Assembly (NCBI GenBank): GCA_016125085.1
Contig: WGMM01000031.1
Coordinates: forward strand, 62,001-126,000
Direction: 5' to 3'
Length of the DNA stretch: 64,000 nt
Source of the DNA: a bacterium
GTDB taxonomy: Bacteria > Planctomycetota > Planctomycetia > Isosphaerales > Isosphaeraceae
The first letter of the stretch is position 1. Each line of letters begins with the position of its first letter. Shown in pieces: positions 43,817 through 52,561 of this stretch. The position numbers and the translations under genes were made by a program. The notes below the pieces were generated by a model. The model saw only the letters and a program-made list of their open reading frames with translations. It was not told the origin of the DNA and did not search any database.

Positions 43817-44869
43817 TTATCTTGCGTTCGGCTGAACGCCCAGCGACGACTTCAACGATTCGAACGTCGAATGGTCTTCATGATCCAGACAATATCTCGG
43901 CACGGTTCCGACGATCGATTCCGCGCCCAGATCGATCAGCGAGCGGCGGCAGGAGGTGAGGCCACGAGCACCCGTCAGCCCCTGCACGTTCCAGCCGGGC
44001 TGGCCATCCTGCCACTTCACGGAACTCCAGTGCAGTCGCGTCGCACCGTTACGAGCCAGCACGTTCGACAGTTTTTCGATGTGGACCGTTTCGGATTCGT
44101 TCTGAGGAAAACGGCCCGTCACTTCCAGCTTCACTCGGCCTTCGGCGAGCCGGACGGCGTCGATCGAATCCAGCAGAAGCGCCAGCGGGCTTTCGGCCCC
44201 TTCGGCCACCATCGAAGCCAGACTTTCGGTGTGACCGATCAGGCAAGCGGCGGAATCGAGGATCGTTCCGCCCGCAATTTCGCGGAGGCGATTGTCCTTG
44301 AGCGTAATGCCGGAACTCGTCAGGTCGACGATGATATCCGCAATGCCAAGACTCGGATGAAGTTCCAGGGCACCGTCGGATGCCACGACCCGGTAGTCAT
44401 GGATACCGCGGCGGCGGAGAAATTCACGGGTCAAGTGGGCGTATTTCGTCGAAATCCGGAACAGCTTGCCTTCGCTTCGGAATCGCTGGGTCAGTTCCGC
44501 CAGGTCCATGACGTGAGTGACGTCGATCCAGCTTTCGGGCACTGCCACGACAAGCCTGCAGCCACCATAGCCCAGATCCTTGATGACGACTGAGGTCGCC
44601 CGGGCCAATGGTTCATGTTCGGCATAAACGTCGTAGCCGGTCACTCCAAGGTGACATCGACCTTCCTGGACCTGTTCGACGATATCCGAAGGCCGCATGA
44701 ATACGACGTGGAATCGCCCGTGGCCCGGGATCAGGGCTTCGTATTGACGGTCGCTGGCACGGCGGATCCGATAGCCAGCCGCTTTCAGAATTTCGATGAG
44801 CCCGTCGTAAAGGTGCCCCTTCGAAGGAATCGCCAGCCGTATTGGGTCGATCGCTGGGGTCAGTGGCAT
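43817..44869 (-). CDS. hisG: ATP phosphoribosyltransferase, extended form
   Basis: 350 residues, longer than the short form (about 210) that works with HisZ and the long form (about 290). Residues 1-225 are the catalytic domain: RLAIPSKGHLYD, FMRPSDIVEQVQEGRCHLGVTGYDV, ISTKYAHLTREFL, DIIVDLTSSGITLKDN. Residues about 235-340 form an additional C-terminal domain with NVLARNGATRLHWSSVKWQDG; it could be the histidine-sensing domain of the long form, but it does not look typical. First reaction of histidine synthesis. Seven bases after the hisZ stop, so part of the hisS-hisZ-hisG operon. Confidence 0.9.
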   Translation of the reverse strand: MPLTPAIDPIRLAIPSKGHLYDGLIEILKAAGYRIRRASDRQYEALIPGHGRFHVVFMRPSDIVEQVQEGRCHLGVTGYDVYAEHEPLARATSVVIKDLGYGGCRLVVAVPESWIDVTHVMDLAELTQRFRSEGKLFRISTKYAHLTREFLRRRGIHDYRVVASDGALELHPSLGIADIIVDLTSSGITLKDNRLREIAGGTILDSAACLIGHTESLASMVAEGAESPLALLLDSIDAVRLAEGRVKLEVTGRFPQNESETVHIEKLSNVLARNGATRLHWSSVKWQDGQPGWNVQGLTGARGLTSCRRSLIDLGAESIVGTVPRYCLDHEDHSTFESLKSSLGVQPNAR

Positions 44870-44876
44870 CGAAGTC

Positions 44877-46343
44877 TCAGGAATCCTTGTTCACGAGTGA
44901 TTTCAATTTACCCAGGGCGTCAGAATCGGTACATCGGAACTGCCCTTTCTCGTCGATTTCTACGAGAAGCGAACCGGGCGCAAGCACGCTGTCGGCTGGT
45001 GTGGCGATCCTCGACCTGCCGCCCGATTGACGAATTCGTCTCGCCAACGAACAGGCGGCATTGACCGCAGGGCCGCTTGCAGTTTCCGAAGGAGTAATGA
45101 CGAAAGTCCGTTCGCTCCGGCAATCGGGATTTTCTCTGCCGAGGCAATCGAAAACGCGATCCAGACCAATGGCGAAGCCGACTCCGGCATCGCAGCCATC
45201 CGTCATTCCGAGCACGGAAGCGAGCCCGTCATACCTTCCGCCACCGGCAAGCTCCTGGCCACCGGCACGATCTGCATGAATCCCGAAAACCAGGCCCGAG
45301 TAAAATCCGATGCCCCTGGCCACACCCAGGTCGATACGAATACGGCCGGAGTCGATTCCGAAGCGGGTTTCGAGGAGATTCACAAGGGTCCGAAGCCGAT
45401 CGCGGGCCTTTTCGGCCGTCGGCCCGATCAGCAGCTTGCCTAAGGAATCGAGTACGCTGGATGCGGGCCCGGAGAGCGTGCCCAACTCATGAACCAGGTT
45501 CGCGGCCTTCTTGAGAGCCAATGGCAGCGAATCGGCCAGCGCCCATTTTTTCCTCAACCGGCCGAGAATGTCGGACTCGGTTCGTCTTCCTACGACCGGG
45601 CCCACCAGATGATGGTACAGCCTCTTGAGTTCCGCCTCAGAAGAATGCCCTGCCCCGGAACTGCCTGCAGACGGGTATTCGTCCAGCCAGTCGCCCCAGT
45701 GTTCGAGATCGTTTTCGACTTGCGAGATTCCCTTACCGGCCGCGGCGGAATCGGCCAGGGTTTCGACGATCGCCTTGCGGGCTTCCAGCGGCAATCCGGC
45801 TTCGGCGACAGCGTCGAGGATCAGGCCGACATCGCCGAGGCGTATCGTCGTCGGGCCGACTCCAGCGATCTTCAGGGCTTCGTCAGCCAGCGCGATCACT
45901 TCGGCATCGGCTTCGACGCTCAGGTCGCCGATCAGCTCGGCCCCGATCTGTTCGATCCCGTGCAGGCCGCCTCCGCCGGTTTCGTCGCGACGAAAGACCG
46001 AACCGATTACGCTCAATCGGACCGGCCCGGAGGCAAGTACACCAGATTCGACCGCCGAGCGAACGACTCCGACCGTCAGTTCAGGCCGCAGGCAGATTGG
46101 CCCCTGGTCGCCGATTTCGCCGATTTCGACGATACGCGTCGTGACGGCGGCACCGCTTTTCCGTTCGTGAAGCTCGACGAGATCCAGAGCCGGCGTTTCG
46201 ATGAGGTCATACCCCGCACTCCCGGCAATCCGGAGCATCGAATCCGCCAGCGAGCGTCGCCGCTGGTACTCCTCGCCCACGAGGGCCCTCGTTCCGCGTA
46301 CGGCAGGCACAGGTCTTTCGGGAACCAGCGATTCCGATTTCAC
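44877..46343 (-). CDS. hisZ: HisZ-like (histidyl-tRNA synthetase paralogue, ATP-PRT regulatory subunit)
   Basis: 488 residues from a GTG at 46343 that overlaps the hisS stop (GTGA). Class II synthetase fold: RGTRALVGEEYQRR, CLRPELTVGVVR, VIGSVFRRDE (motif 2 like), LGVARGIGFYSGLVF and GGGRYDGLASVLG (His-binding loops A and B). Loop A reads RGIGFYSG where true HisRS has RGLDYY, so the tyrosine/aspartate of the aminoacylation site are lost. It fits HisZ, the catalytically dead paralogue that activates HisG, though a 100-residue insert and the C-terminal domain are larger than usual. Confidence 0.82.
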   Translation of the reverse strand: MKSESLVPERPVPAVRGTRALVGEEYQRRRSLADSMLRIAGSAGYDLIETPALDLVELHERKSGAAVTTRIVEIGEIGDQGPICLRPELTVGVVRSAVESGVLASGPVRLSVIGSVFRRDETGGGGLHGIEQIGAELIGDLSVEADAEVIALADEALKIAGVGPTTIRLGDVGLILDAVAEAGLPLEARKAIVETLADSAAAGKGISQVENDLEHWGDWLDEYPSAGSSGAGHSSEAELKRLYHHLVGPVVGRRTESDILGRLRKKWALADSLPLALKKAANLVHELGTLSGPASSVLDSLGKLLIGPTAEKARDRLRTLVNLLETRFGIDSGRIRIDLGVARGIGFYSGLVFGIHADRAGGQELAGGGRYDGLASVLGMTDGCDAGVGFAIGLDRVFDCLGRENPDCRSERTFVITPSETASGPAVNAACSLARRIRQSGGRSRIATPADSVLAPGSLLVEIDEKGQFRCTDSDALGKLKSLVNKDS

Positions 46344-47731
46344 GATCGTGACTTCAGCGCGGCTTTCGCAGCCGCGTCTCCCTGAGGGTCTTCCGATAAC
46401 ACCCGGACAACGATCTCATCCACTTCGGCGAGCGACAGGCCCTTTGTTTCCTGACGGTTCGTAAGGTCGCGCAGATGAAACACGCCCTGATCCAGCTCAT
46501 CCGGGCCGAGAATCAGCCCGAACCGGTAACCTCGGCTGGCACCGTACGCCATCTGTTTGCCGATCGGAATCGGATCCGGATAACACTCCGCCTGTACGCC
46601 CCGGCCCCGAAGCCGTGAGGCGATCCGGAACGGAAACTCAAGCGGCACCCCGGGGAACTGACCGACAAGAACCCCTGTGTGTGCCGCCGCTTTTTGCAGC
46701 TGGCCCATTTCGTCGAGCAGGGCGATCAGCCGATCCAGCCCGATCGAGGCCCCGACACCGGGGATTCGGCGTGCGCTGAACAGACCGGCCAGATTGTCGT
46801 AACGGCCGCCGGAACTGATCGAACCGAATTTCTCCCAGCCGTTGACCGTCGTTTCCATAACGATCCCGGTGTAATAGTCCAGCCCACGGGCCAGGCCAAG
46901 GTCGAACTGAACGGCATCCTCGGAAACGCCCGATTCGTCGAGCAGAAGCCGCACCGTCCGCAACTGGCTCAATGCCGCTCTGGCTGACTCGCGATCGCCC
47001 AGAACGGCTTCGGCCCGGTCGAGAACGCCGAGCCCGCCCTTGCCCTGTTCGACGAATTCAAGCACTTTCAGGGCCTGAATTTCAGCCAGACCCGCACCTT
47101 TTTCCGGATTGGTCAGCTCGCTCAGGACGACGTCTCGACCGGCTTTGGTCAGCTTGTCGAGTGCCCTCAAAACGGCTGGGCCTCGGTCCGCGGCCCCGAT
47201 CACGTCAAGCAGCGCTTCCAGCAGGCCACGGTGATTGAGCCAGATCGTGGCCCGGGGCACCTCGGCGAAGCTCAGGGCCTGATGTATCACCAGAACGATT
47301 TCGGCATCCGCCACGATGCTTTCCGAGCCGACGATGTCAAAGTCGCACTGGGTGAACTCGCGAAACCGCCCCTTCGCGGGCCGTTCGCCGCGAAATACGC
47401 TTCCGATAGCGAACCGTTTGAACGGCAATCCGATTTCGTTGACGTGCGCCGAAACGAAGCGGGCCAGCGGAACCGTGTGATCGAACCTGAGTGCGAGTTC
47501 GCCCAGAGTGCCGCCCGTGTTCACGACATCGAAGATCTGCCGGAGGACTTCCTCGGAACCCGCGCCTTTGCCGGTCAGAACGTCTTTACGTTCGATGTGC
47601 GGCGTTTCGATCGGCTGAAACCCGAACCCTCGAAACGTCTGGCGAAACCTGTCCAGAATCCGTTCCCGCGGTTTCGCCAGGGACGGTGTCAAGTCACGCA
47701 GCCCGCTGGCCACGCGTGAGTCGATCAACAA
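46340..47731 (-). CDS. hisS: histidine-tRNA ligase
   Basis: 463 residues from a TTG at 47731 (GGGAGAAG seven bases upstream); an earlier TTG at 47764 is in frame but lacks a ribosome-binding site and would leave almost no leader. Motif 1 region SGLRDLTP, motif 2 FKRFAIGSVFRGERPAKGRFREFTQ, His loop A LGLARGLDYYTG, loop B SSGGRYDNLAG and motif 3 GVGASIGLDRLIAL are all present, plus a C-terminal anticodon-binding domain. Charges tRNA-His. First gene of the operon with hisZ and hisG. Confidence 0.93.
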   Translation of the reverse strand: MLIDSRVASGLRDLTPSLAKPRERILDRFRQTFRGFGFQPIETPHIERKDVLTGKGAGSEEVLRQIFDVVNTGGTLGELALRFDHTVPLARFVSAHVNEIGLPFKRFAIGSVFRGERPAKGRFREFTQCDFDIVGSESIVADAEIVLVIHQALSFAEVPRATIWLNHRGLLEALLDVIGAADRGPAVLRALDKLTKAGRDVVLSELTNPEKGAGLAEIQALKVLEFVEQGKGGLGVLDRAEAVLGDRESARAALSQLRTVRLLLDESGVSEDAVQFDLGLARGLDYYTGIVMETTVNGWEKFGSISSGGRYDNLAGLFSARRIPGVGASIGLDRLIALLDEMGQLQKAAAHTGVLVGQFPGVPLEFPFRIASRLRGRGVQAECYPDPIPIGKQMAYGASRGYRFGLILGPDELDQGVFHLRDLTNRQETKGLSLAEVDEIVVRVLSEDPQGDAAAKAALKSRS

Positions 47732-47781
47732 GGCCGCTTCTCCCGTCAGTCCGATGCCGTCCAAGTCTTTCAGGGAGGTCG

Positions 47782-47810
47782 ATCATACCTGATTCAGCCC
47801 TGAATCTCAA
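47782..47810 (-). promoter_or_regulatory. sigma-70 promoter of hisS-hisZ-hisG
   Basis: Minus-strand TTGAGA (47810-47805) and TATGAT (47787-47782) with a 17-bp spacer. Start of transcription near 47775, about 45 nt before the TTG at 47731. Confidence 0.65.
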
Positions 47811-47915
47811 ATCAAGGACGAATCCGCATGTCCGTTGTGATGACCGGAATCGGCCGTGATCCGCTGCAAAGATCTCGCCGAACGATCTGAATTTCGATCG
47901 ATTCCGATAAATCGA

Positions 47916-49742
47916 TCATGTCAGCTTCGGCGATTGCCTGTGCCACTCCGTTCGCGACTGAAACGCGTGCCCAAGGCGGACAAGAACGGCTTCACCGAAC
48001 GCTCGACAGTCGATCTGCAGTGATGTCGGCAGACCGTTGCCGTCGAGTCCCGTCGGCAGAACCAGAGCCGGCGTGCCACACAGATTGCCAGGCCCGCCCA
48101 GGCTCTTGTGCGAAAACTCCGAGCCGAAGTCCTTGTCGATCAAAGGGGCGGTTTGCGCCGTCGGAACGGTCAATACGGCGTCGTAAGGTGCAAGATGTGT
48201 GTCGAACGCCCTGCACAGCGGCCCACGAAGCCTCTGAGCCCGCACGAATTCCGCAGCCGACACAGCACGATCGCCGTAGCCGCCGATGTGGTCCTCGGGA
48301 GCCGTCATCGCCGTAACCGCGCCGGAATCGACCATTTCCTCGAAAGCCGAAACGCTTTCGCCGGCCAGAATCGTCAGAAGGACATCGGCATAAGTCCCGG
48401 TCGGCGTCTCGATTTCCTCGACTTCGCCGAATTCGCGAAACACCGCCAGAGCCTTTTCGAAGTTCGCCTTCTGGGCCGGCTGCGCTTTGGCGACTCCTTC
48501 CTTGAGCACGGCAAGCTTGAGCGGCCTTTCGATTGGCCGCTTCAGATCCCGCCACACGGCGAATCTTGTCGACGCATCGGCATCGTCCGGACCGGCGATC
48601 GCCAGCAGCACCTGCCAGGCATCAGCGGCCGTGCGGGCCATCGGGCCGATTTTGTCCAGCGTGTATCCCAGGGCATAAGCCCCTGAACGGCCGACACGGC
48701 CATAGGTCGGCCGCAGGCCCGTCAGCCCGCAATAGCTGGCCGGCGTGGTGATCGAGCCCCACGTTTCGCTGCCGATTGCGAAAGGCACGAGCCCCGCGGC
48801 GACGGCCGAGCCGCTGCCTGAACTGCTGCCGCCGGACCATCGCTTCGTATCGTAGGGCGTCAGCCCCGGGCCGAAAGCACTCGCGTTCGCCTGCCGATAG
48901 CCCAGTCCGCCGGCACATTCGACCATCGCCAGCTTCGCGACCAGTACGGCCCCCGCGGCTTCCAGTCTTCGTACCACGTTGGAATCAATCTCGACGACTC
49001 GCTTCAGGTAAGGCTTGCACCCATTTGTCGTGGGATATCCACGGGCGGCCAGCAAGTCCTTCGCTCCATAGGGAATTCCATCGAGTGGCCCGAGTGCCAG
49101 GCCTGCCTTGATACGCTTGTCCGCAGCCGCGGCCTGTTTCAGGGCGGTTTCTCGCGTCAATGCGGCGACGCAATTGAATCTCGGCCCCAGGTTCTTCAAG
49201 CGATCCAGATAGAATTCCGCGAGTTCGACAGCCGAAAAGTGGCCAGCACGCAGCCCTCGAGACAGCTGGTCGATCGTCGCGAAGGCTGTCGAGGAATCGA
49301 GGTTCTTGACCGGCTCACCGCCTGGCAATGGCTCCAGAACCAATCGCGGAGAATCCTGAAACTGCTCATGAGGCAAGCCTTGAGCAAACGGAACGAATGC
49401 CGTCGCAGGGCCTTCGAAATCGTCGACATCCTGCTTGCGCAGCCTCAAAGCGCGGCGGTAATTGGCCTCGACGTCGCCACGGACCGTCTTTTTCTGGGCC
49501 TCGTCAAGCCTGCCGCCGAACTTCGCGAGAATCCCGGCCATGCGGCGATCGATCTCGGCCTTTTCCGTGTCTTCAGGCAAATCAGAGGCCTTGTCCTTCG
49601 ACGCGGATTTATCATCCTTTTCCTCACCGTGAACAGAGGCTCCCAAGGCCCCAAAGGGCAGCGTGGCTGCGGCAGCGCGCAGCATCTGCCTGCGGCTGGC
49701 TTTGTCGTCTGGTGCAGCCATTTTTTCTTCTTCAGGCTTCAT
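47916..49742 (-). CDS. exported amidase (amidase-signature family) with Tat leader
   Basis: 608 residues. The N-terminus has ASRRQMLRAAAATLPFGALG, a twin-arginine signal, followed by a Lys/Asp/Ser-rich linker, so the enzyme is exported folded. The amidase-signature triad is present: Lys near 225 (IPYGAKDLLA), then SGGSSSGSGSAVAAGL near 300 and GSETWGSITTPASYCG near 324 with the cis-Ser and nucleophile Ser. Hydrolyses a C-N amide bond; unlike GatA it is not with gatB/C. Substrate unknown. GxRPTYGRVGRSGA resembles aryl-acylamidase/GatA relatives. Confidence 0.85.
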   Translation of the reverse strand: MKPEEEKMAAPDDKASRRQMLRAAAATLPFGALGASVHGEEKDDKSASKDKASDLPEDTEKAEIDRRMAGILAKFGGRLDEAQKKTVRGDVEANYRRALRLRKQDVDDFEGPATAFVPFAQGLPHEQFQDSPRLVLEPLPGGEPVKNLDSSTAFATIDQLSRGLRAGHFSAVELAEFYLDRLKNLGPRFNCVAALTRETALKQAAAADKRIKAGLALGPLDGIPYGAKDLLAARGYPTTNGCKPYLKRVVEIDSNVVRRLEAAGAVLVAKLAMVECAGGLGYRQANASAFGPGLTPYDTKRWSGGSSSGSGSAVAAGLVPFAIGSETWGSITTPASYCGLTGLRPTYGRVGRSGAYALGYTLDKIGPMARTAADAWQVLLAIAGPDDADASTRFAVWRDLKRPIERPLKLAVLKEGVAKAQPAQKANFEKALAVFREFGEVEEIETPTGTYADVLLTILAGESVSAFEEMVDSGAVTAMTAPEDHIGGYGDRAVSAAEFVRAQRLRGPLCRAFDTHLAPYDAVLTVPTAQTAPLIDKDFGSEFSHKSLGGPGNLCGTPALVLPTGLDGNGLPTSLQIDCRAFGEAVLVRLGHAFQSRTEWHRQSPKLT

Positions 49743-49775
49743 GAATCTCGATCCTGTTCCGGGATGTTCGGCGAT

Positions 49776-51245
49776 TCAGACACGATTCCGCGACCAGCGA
49801 AACGCATAGAAAAACGGAATGCCCGCGGCGATCAAGCCCAGGCCCGCGATCGACTCGACCGGATTCTCGGCCAGCATGCTCGCCAGCAGAATGCCGCTGG
49901 CCAGGCAAAAGATGAGTGGCGTGTAGGGATAAAGCGGTACTCGAAACGGCCTGTGCACATCAGGCCAGCGCTTGCGGAGCACGAAAACGCTGGCGGCCGC
50001 GAGCATGTAGAAGATCGTGGCGCCGAAGATCACGTAAGTGAAGAGGACGTCATAAAGCGGTGTCTCGTGGAATTTGCTCCAGAGCTTGACGATCCAGCCC
50101 GGCCAGCGGTCGGCCGAGCCAGGTTCGATCACGATCAGAAGCGTGGCCAGTATCGTCAGCACGATCGCCCAGACGGTTTGAGCCACGATCGCGGCCGCCG
50201 GGGTCGATGTGCGCGGGTCCAGCCTTTCCAGCCACTTCGGGGCATAGCCGTCGCGAGCCACCGCAAAATAAGCCCGCGGGCCGGTGAGCACGTTGCCGTT
50301 GAGCGAAATCGACGTGGAGGCCATCACGATCAAAGAGATGACCGTAACGCCGACCGGCCCGACAAGTGCCTGCCAGAATTCGGCGGCGACGACCTTGGGC
50401 GACCCCTTGACCGTGCTCGATTCCCGAATCGTTTCCATCGGCAGCACGTAATGATAGGCCAGCGTCGTCCCGAGATAGAGGAAGATCAGAATCGCCACAC
50501 CTCCCGCCAGTGCCCGGGGCAATTGTCGCTGCGGGTCGGTCAGGTCTTCTGCCAGAGGAGTCACGTTTACCCAGCCGTCATAGGCCCATAGCACGGCGAT
50601 CATCGCGGCGAGAAAGCCGGTATAGCTTGCCGCGTGCGTTCCGTCCGGCCCGACTGGCGTCAAGTTGGCCGTCGCACCCTTGCCCAGCAAGAACGGCAGA
50701 ATGATCATTGCCGAAAGTGCCCCGATTTTGAGCGCCGTGCCGATCACTTGAAGCCGGCCCCCGTGCCGCGTGCCCCGGACGTTCACGGCTCCGACGACGG
50801 CCATCGCCCCCACGGCAGCCCAGGTTTGCCACCAGATCAGCGAAATACCGCCGACTGGCGGAACGATCTGGCTGAAATAGCGTGCGAAAGCGGCGGCGAG
50901 CGTGGCCATCGAGCCGGACCTCACGACCCAGAACTCCGCCCAGCTGAACAGAAAGCCGCTCAGGGGCCCGAAGCCTTTCTTGAGATATTCGTAAGGCCCG
51001 CCTGCCCTGGGCATCAGTGCACCAAGCTCGGCCAATGTCAGTGCGCCTGCGGCGCTGAAAAGCCCGCCAATCAGCCAGACCAGGACGATCCCGCCCATGA
51101 AAGGCACACCCCGGGCCACTGTCGCGGGCACGAGGAATATGCCTGAACCGATCACTGATCCGACGATCGAAGCCAGAGCCGTCCATCCGCCAAGAATCGG
51201 CGGCAACCGGTTTTCGTCGCTTCGGTGCGAATCGGAATTCGTCAT
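49776..51245 (-). CDS. APC family amino acid permease
   Basis: 489 residues from the ATG at 51245; ATG at 51275 is in frame and neither has a perfect ribosome-binding site. Twelve membrane helices. The first shows the APC consensus GGWTALASIVGSVIGSGIF (unwound GSGIF substrate loop), then TLAELGALMPRAGGPYEYL and a WAYDGWVNVTPLAEDL helix-6 motif as in LAT/YfnA-type amino acid transporters. The rest of the cluster offers no substrate. The upstream extension to 51434 overlaps the divergent promoter region. Confidence 0.87.
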   Translation of the reverse strand: MTNSDSHRSDENRLPPILGGWTALASIVGSVIGSGIFLVPATVARGVPFMGGIVLVWLIGGLFSAAGALTLAELGALMPRAGGPYEYLKKGFGPLSGFLFSWAEFWVVRSGSMATLAAAFARYFSQIVPPVGGISLIWWQTWAAVGAMAVVGAVNVRGTRHGGRLQVIGTALKIGALSAMIILPFLLGKGATANLTPVGPDGTHAASYTGFLAAMIAVLWAYDGWVNVTPLAEDLTDPQRQLPRALAGGVAILIFLYLGTTLAYHYVLPMETIRESSTVKGSPKVVAAEFWQALVGPVGVTVISLIVMASTSISLNGNVLTGPRAYFAVARDGYAPKWLERLDPRTSTPAAAIVAQTVWAIVLTILATLLIVIEPGSADRWPGWIVKLWSKFHETPLYDVLFTYVIFGATIFYMLAAASVFVLRKRWPDVHRPFRVPLYPYTPLIFCLASGILLASMLAENPVESIAGLGLIAAGIPFFYAFRWSRNRV

Positions 51246-51553
51246 AATGTCTGGTCTTTTCCTGCTCGTGGACATCGAAGCGCCGCCCGGTTTCGACCAC
51301 ATCTTGACCGGCCGCCAGGCCTTCGGCAAGTCCTCACAAGCCCCGTTACGCGAATCAGCCAGATCGCCGGAACGCCGAACACTACGCATCACTCGCATTA
51401 ACCCCACAACCCTCAATTTACCGGAATTACTCATTCTTTCGATTTCGCCATGCCGATGGATATTACCGTCAGGATCCGGTGTCGAACCGGTTCAGGGTGA
51501 TGGGTCGATCAGGATGATCGACGAGGTGTCAGAAGTGCCGGGAGGAGAAGCTT

Positions 51554-52414
51554 ATGGACCGGAGCCCTTCGATAAGGAACCTGGGTGCGTCGCAACTGAC
51601 GCGTCGCGGATTCGGATGGTCGGCCGCCGGATGCATCCTGAGCGCCTCAAGTGTGCATGCCGCTGCCCGAGTACGTGCCGATCAACTTCTGCCGCTGGAC
51701 GAAGTCGATCCAGCCCGGCGTAGCGAAGTGATCGAAGTGATCGAATCGCCCACCATTCATAAGCAGGGCAAGCCGGAATCGTTCCCGTGCCATCATCAGC
51801 TTTATCTGGCACTTCTCAACGAACCATCGTTGACTCTTTCGTTATGGAAAGACCTGAGCGCCGCACCGGTTCGTCTGCAGCACGTTGGCCCGAATCAATA
51901 TGAAGGCGATGATGGCCAGGGAACCACGGCCCGCTGGGAATTCGTCTACAGGTCTCCGCGCCTGCACGCCCTGTATTGCAACCTGACTCACATCCGGCCG
52001 ACGACCCAGGCGAAGCTGGAAGGCCGCGTGATTTTGATCGTCCGAACCGAGTACTACGGCCCCCAGGCCGCCGAGGACACCGGCCCGATCGTCCGGCACG
52101 ATGTCGAGGCGTTCGTGAAGGTCGACTCGAAAGGCTGGCGGGCACTTGCCCGAACGGCCAGGCCGATTCTGGAAAAGGTGCTCGAACAACAGGTTCAGGA
52201 GGCTGGCTGGTTCGTCTCCCTGATGGGCCGACTGGTGGCACAGCATCCTGTCTGGGCTGTGGATGTCGTAAGTCGCGACGCTGACATCCCACCTGAATAC
52301 CGCGAGTACTTCCCGAAAGTCGTTGAGGCCGCGAAAAACCCGGACTATTCGCCGCGCCGGCCGAGCATGCGGAACCAGACCGTCCAGAACACGAATTACG
52401 AAAAAAGCCGCTGA
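51554..52414 (+). CDS. exported protein of unknown function with Tat-like leader
   Basis: 286 residues, ATG preceded by GGAGGAG. LTRRGFGWSAAGCILSASSV at residues 15-34 is a twin-arginine-type signal with a following small-residue cleavage site (SSVHA). The mature part is about 250 residues with a middle beta-rich region (ARWEFVYRSPRLHALYC, GRVILIVRTEYYGP) and a helical C-terminus (LEKVLEQQVQEAGWFVSLMG). It may be distantly related to planctomycete exported proteins, but I do not recognise a family. Followed by a strong terminator. Confidence 0.7.
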   Translation: MDRSPSIRNLGASQLTRRGFGWSAAGCILSASSVHAAARVRADQLLPLDEVDPARRSEVIEVIESPTIHKQGKPESFPCHHQLYLALLNEPSLTLSLWKDLSAAPVRLQHVGPNQYEGDDGQGTTARWEFVYRSPRLHALYCNLTHIRPTTQAKLEGRVILIVRTEYYGPQAAEDTGPIVRHDVEAFVKVDSKGWRALARTARPILEKVLEQQVQEAGWFVSLMGRLVAQHPVWAVDVVSRDADIPPEYREYFPKVVEAAKNPDYSPRRPSMRNQTVQNTNYEKSR

Positions 52415-52458
52415 TCGATCGCGCAAGATCGATCCAGGCAAACAAGTCCTTGCTCAAG

Positions 52459-52497
52459 AGCCCCTACCGCTTCGGCGGTGGGGGCTGTTATATTTTT
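52459..52497 (+). terminator. intrinsic terminator
   Basis: AGCCCCTACCGC (52459-52470), UUCG tetraloop, GCGGTGGGGGCT (52475-52486), one G-U pair, then TGTTATATTTTTG. Stable tetraloop hairpin 45 bp after the preceding stop. Confidence 0.8.
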
Positions 52498-52561
52498 GTT
52501 GAGTAGCTTCGGTTTCAGCTACGATGATGTTCGCACCCACCCGCCCGCCTGTTCCACCGAC

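Noticed and set aside
49239..50591. 450-residue plus-strand frame across the amidase and permease genes
   Set aside because: It spans two well supported opposite-strand genes and their gap, with no motif.
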